A stretch of 5,459 bases of DNA from NCBI GenBank assembly GCA_028288645.1, contig JAQBNJ010000326.1, positions 1 through 5,459 of the forward strand. Reading direction: 5' to 3'. The translations under genes and the position numbers were made by a program. Positions 5,058 through 5,459 of this stretch are shown one piece after another (the stretch's first letter is position 1; every line of letters starts with the position of its first letter). The notes under the pieces are model-generated. The model was not told the origin of the DNA. It searched no databases and was given only the letters and a program-made list of their open reading frames with translations. Source of the DNA: Sediminibacterium sp. Its GTDB lineage: Bacteria; Bacteroidota; Bacteroidia; Chitinophagales; Chitinophagaceae.

Positions 5058-5459
5058 TTTGGATAAATCTTCATCTTCCACAGGAACAATGCGTGGCAGG
5101 AACTCAACGATGGTTACTTTGGTGCCCATATTATTATAGAAATAACCGAACTCCACACCTATCGCGCCACTTCCTACGATGATCATGCTTTTCGGCTGCT
5201 CAGGTAACACCATTGCTTCGCGGTAACCGATCACTTTTTTACCATCGATTTTCAGGTTCGGCAGTTCGCGGCTCCTTGCGCCGGTGGCGATGATAATATG
5301 TTTTCCTTCCACTATCTTCTTTGATCCATCCGCAGCGGTCACTTCAATCTGTCCCTTTGCTTTCAGCTTTCCAAAACCCATGATCACATCGATCTTATTC
5401 TTCTTCATCAGGAACTGAACACCCTTGCTCATTTTGTCGGCAACGCCACGGCTCCTTTT
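5055..5459 (-). CDS. lpdA: Lpd fragment upstream of the internal stop (end of FAD domain and NAD-binding domain)
   Basis: This is what would be made if the TAA at 5055-5057 terminates translation: 134 codons within the window, open at the right edge (first residues KRSRGVADKMSKGVQF). It carries the second FAD-domain motif ATGARSRELP (58-67 of the visible fragment) and the NAD-binding Rossmann motif GSGAIGVEFG (96-105) with the following acidic strand end TIVE. It ends part-way through the NAD domain, so this product alone could not fold into a working E3, which also needs the C-terminal dimer interface and the catalytic His from the partner subunit. The ATG at 5432 is internal and is not the true start. 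Confidence 0.75.
   Translation of the reverse strand, partial: KRSRGVADKMSKGVQFLMKKNKIDVIMGFGKLKAKGQIEVTAADGSKKIVEGKHIIIATGARSRELPNLKIDGKKVIGYREAMVLPEQPKSMIIVGSGAIGVEFGYFYNNMGTKVTIVEFLPRIVPVEDEDLSK

Larger units (their letters stand above)
4296..5459 (-). pseudogene. lpdA: Dihydrolipoyl dehydrogenase (E3), interrupted by an in-frame TAA and cut by window edge
   Basis: Lpd is the FAD- and NAD-dependent E3 subunit that reoxidises dihydrolipoamide in the pyruvate and 2-oxoglutarate dehydrogenase complexes and the glycine cleavage system. The minus strand has one reading frame from the window edge to the stop at 4296-4298: 388 codons with a single internal TAA at 5055-5057. The protein matches the family on both sides of it (VPVEDEDLSK, stop, LEKQFKKQGIDV). 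About 80 N-terminal residues, including the first FAD GxGxxG motif and the redox-active CxxxxC disulfide, lie outside the window. No frameshift or second stop occurs in about 250 codons after the TAA. This points to a very recent nonsense mutation, a sequencing error, or readthrough. Glu (GAA) is the likely original residue, needing one substitution at 5057. Family identity is certain; whether the gene is functional is not. Confidence 0.9.

Overview
This window looks like a chromosomal segment from a Bacteroidota bacterium, most likely of the Chitinophagaceae or a close relative. Four things suggest this. A TAnnTTTG-type -7 promoter element lies upstream of at least two genes. There are almost no Shine-Dalgarno sequences. 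Three Sec signal peptides share an A|Q cleavage pattern. The PAS sensor protein ends in a lone phosphoacceptor-type domain. The taxonomic call is inference from these traits and protein style, not from a marker search.

Layout, left to right. Positions 1-156 (minus) hold the first 52 codons of prfC (peptide chain release factor 3), cut by the window edge. A 237-base divergent intergenic region follows, with a GTTTGnn heptad repeat. Positions 394-939 (plus) encode a secreted protein of unknown family. A short G-rich hairpin and tandem repeat separates it from a convergent secreted histidine phosphatase (1001-1516, minus). A divergent promoter region leads to a secreted DUF4197 protein (1676-2410, plus). 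Positions 2411-2733 are a gene-free repeat cluster: three 28-bp heptad blocks plus a MITE- or BIME-like element bounded by two inverted hairpins. Next come a soluble triple-PAS sensor protein (2734-4173, minus), an intrinsic terminator, and dihydrolipoyl dehydrogenase lpdA (4296-5459, minus), which lacks its N-terminus at the window edge.

The genes do not form one pathway. They are housekeeping genes (prfC, lpdA), envelope or periplasmic proteins (unknown, phosphatase, DUF4197) and a signalling protein, mostly in separate transcription units. The three points most worth a second look are: (i) a single in-frame TAA that splits an otherwise intact lpdA; (ii) the inverted hairpin pair at 2518-2539 and 2649-2670, whose sequences differ by a compensatory base-pair change; and (iii) a 28-bp, four-heptad repeat found at four intergenic sites. 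I see no CRISPR array, tRNA, rRNA, transposase or obvious defence system. I do not find a clear new multi-gene system here; the novelty candidates are the non-coding repeats and the broken lpdA.
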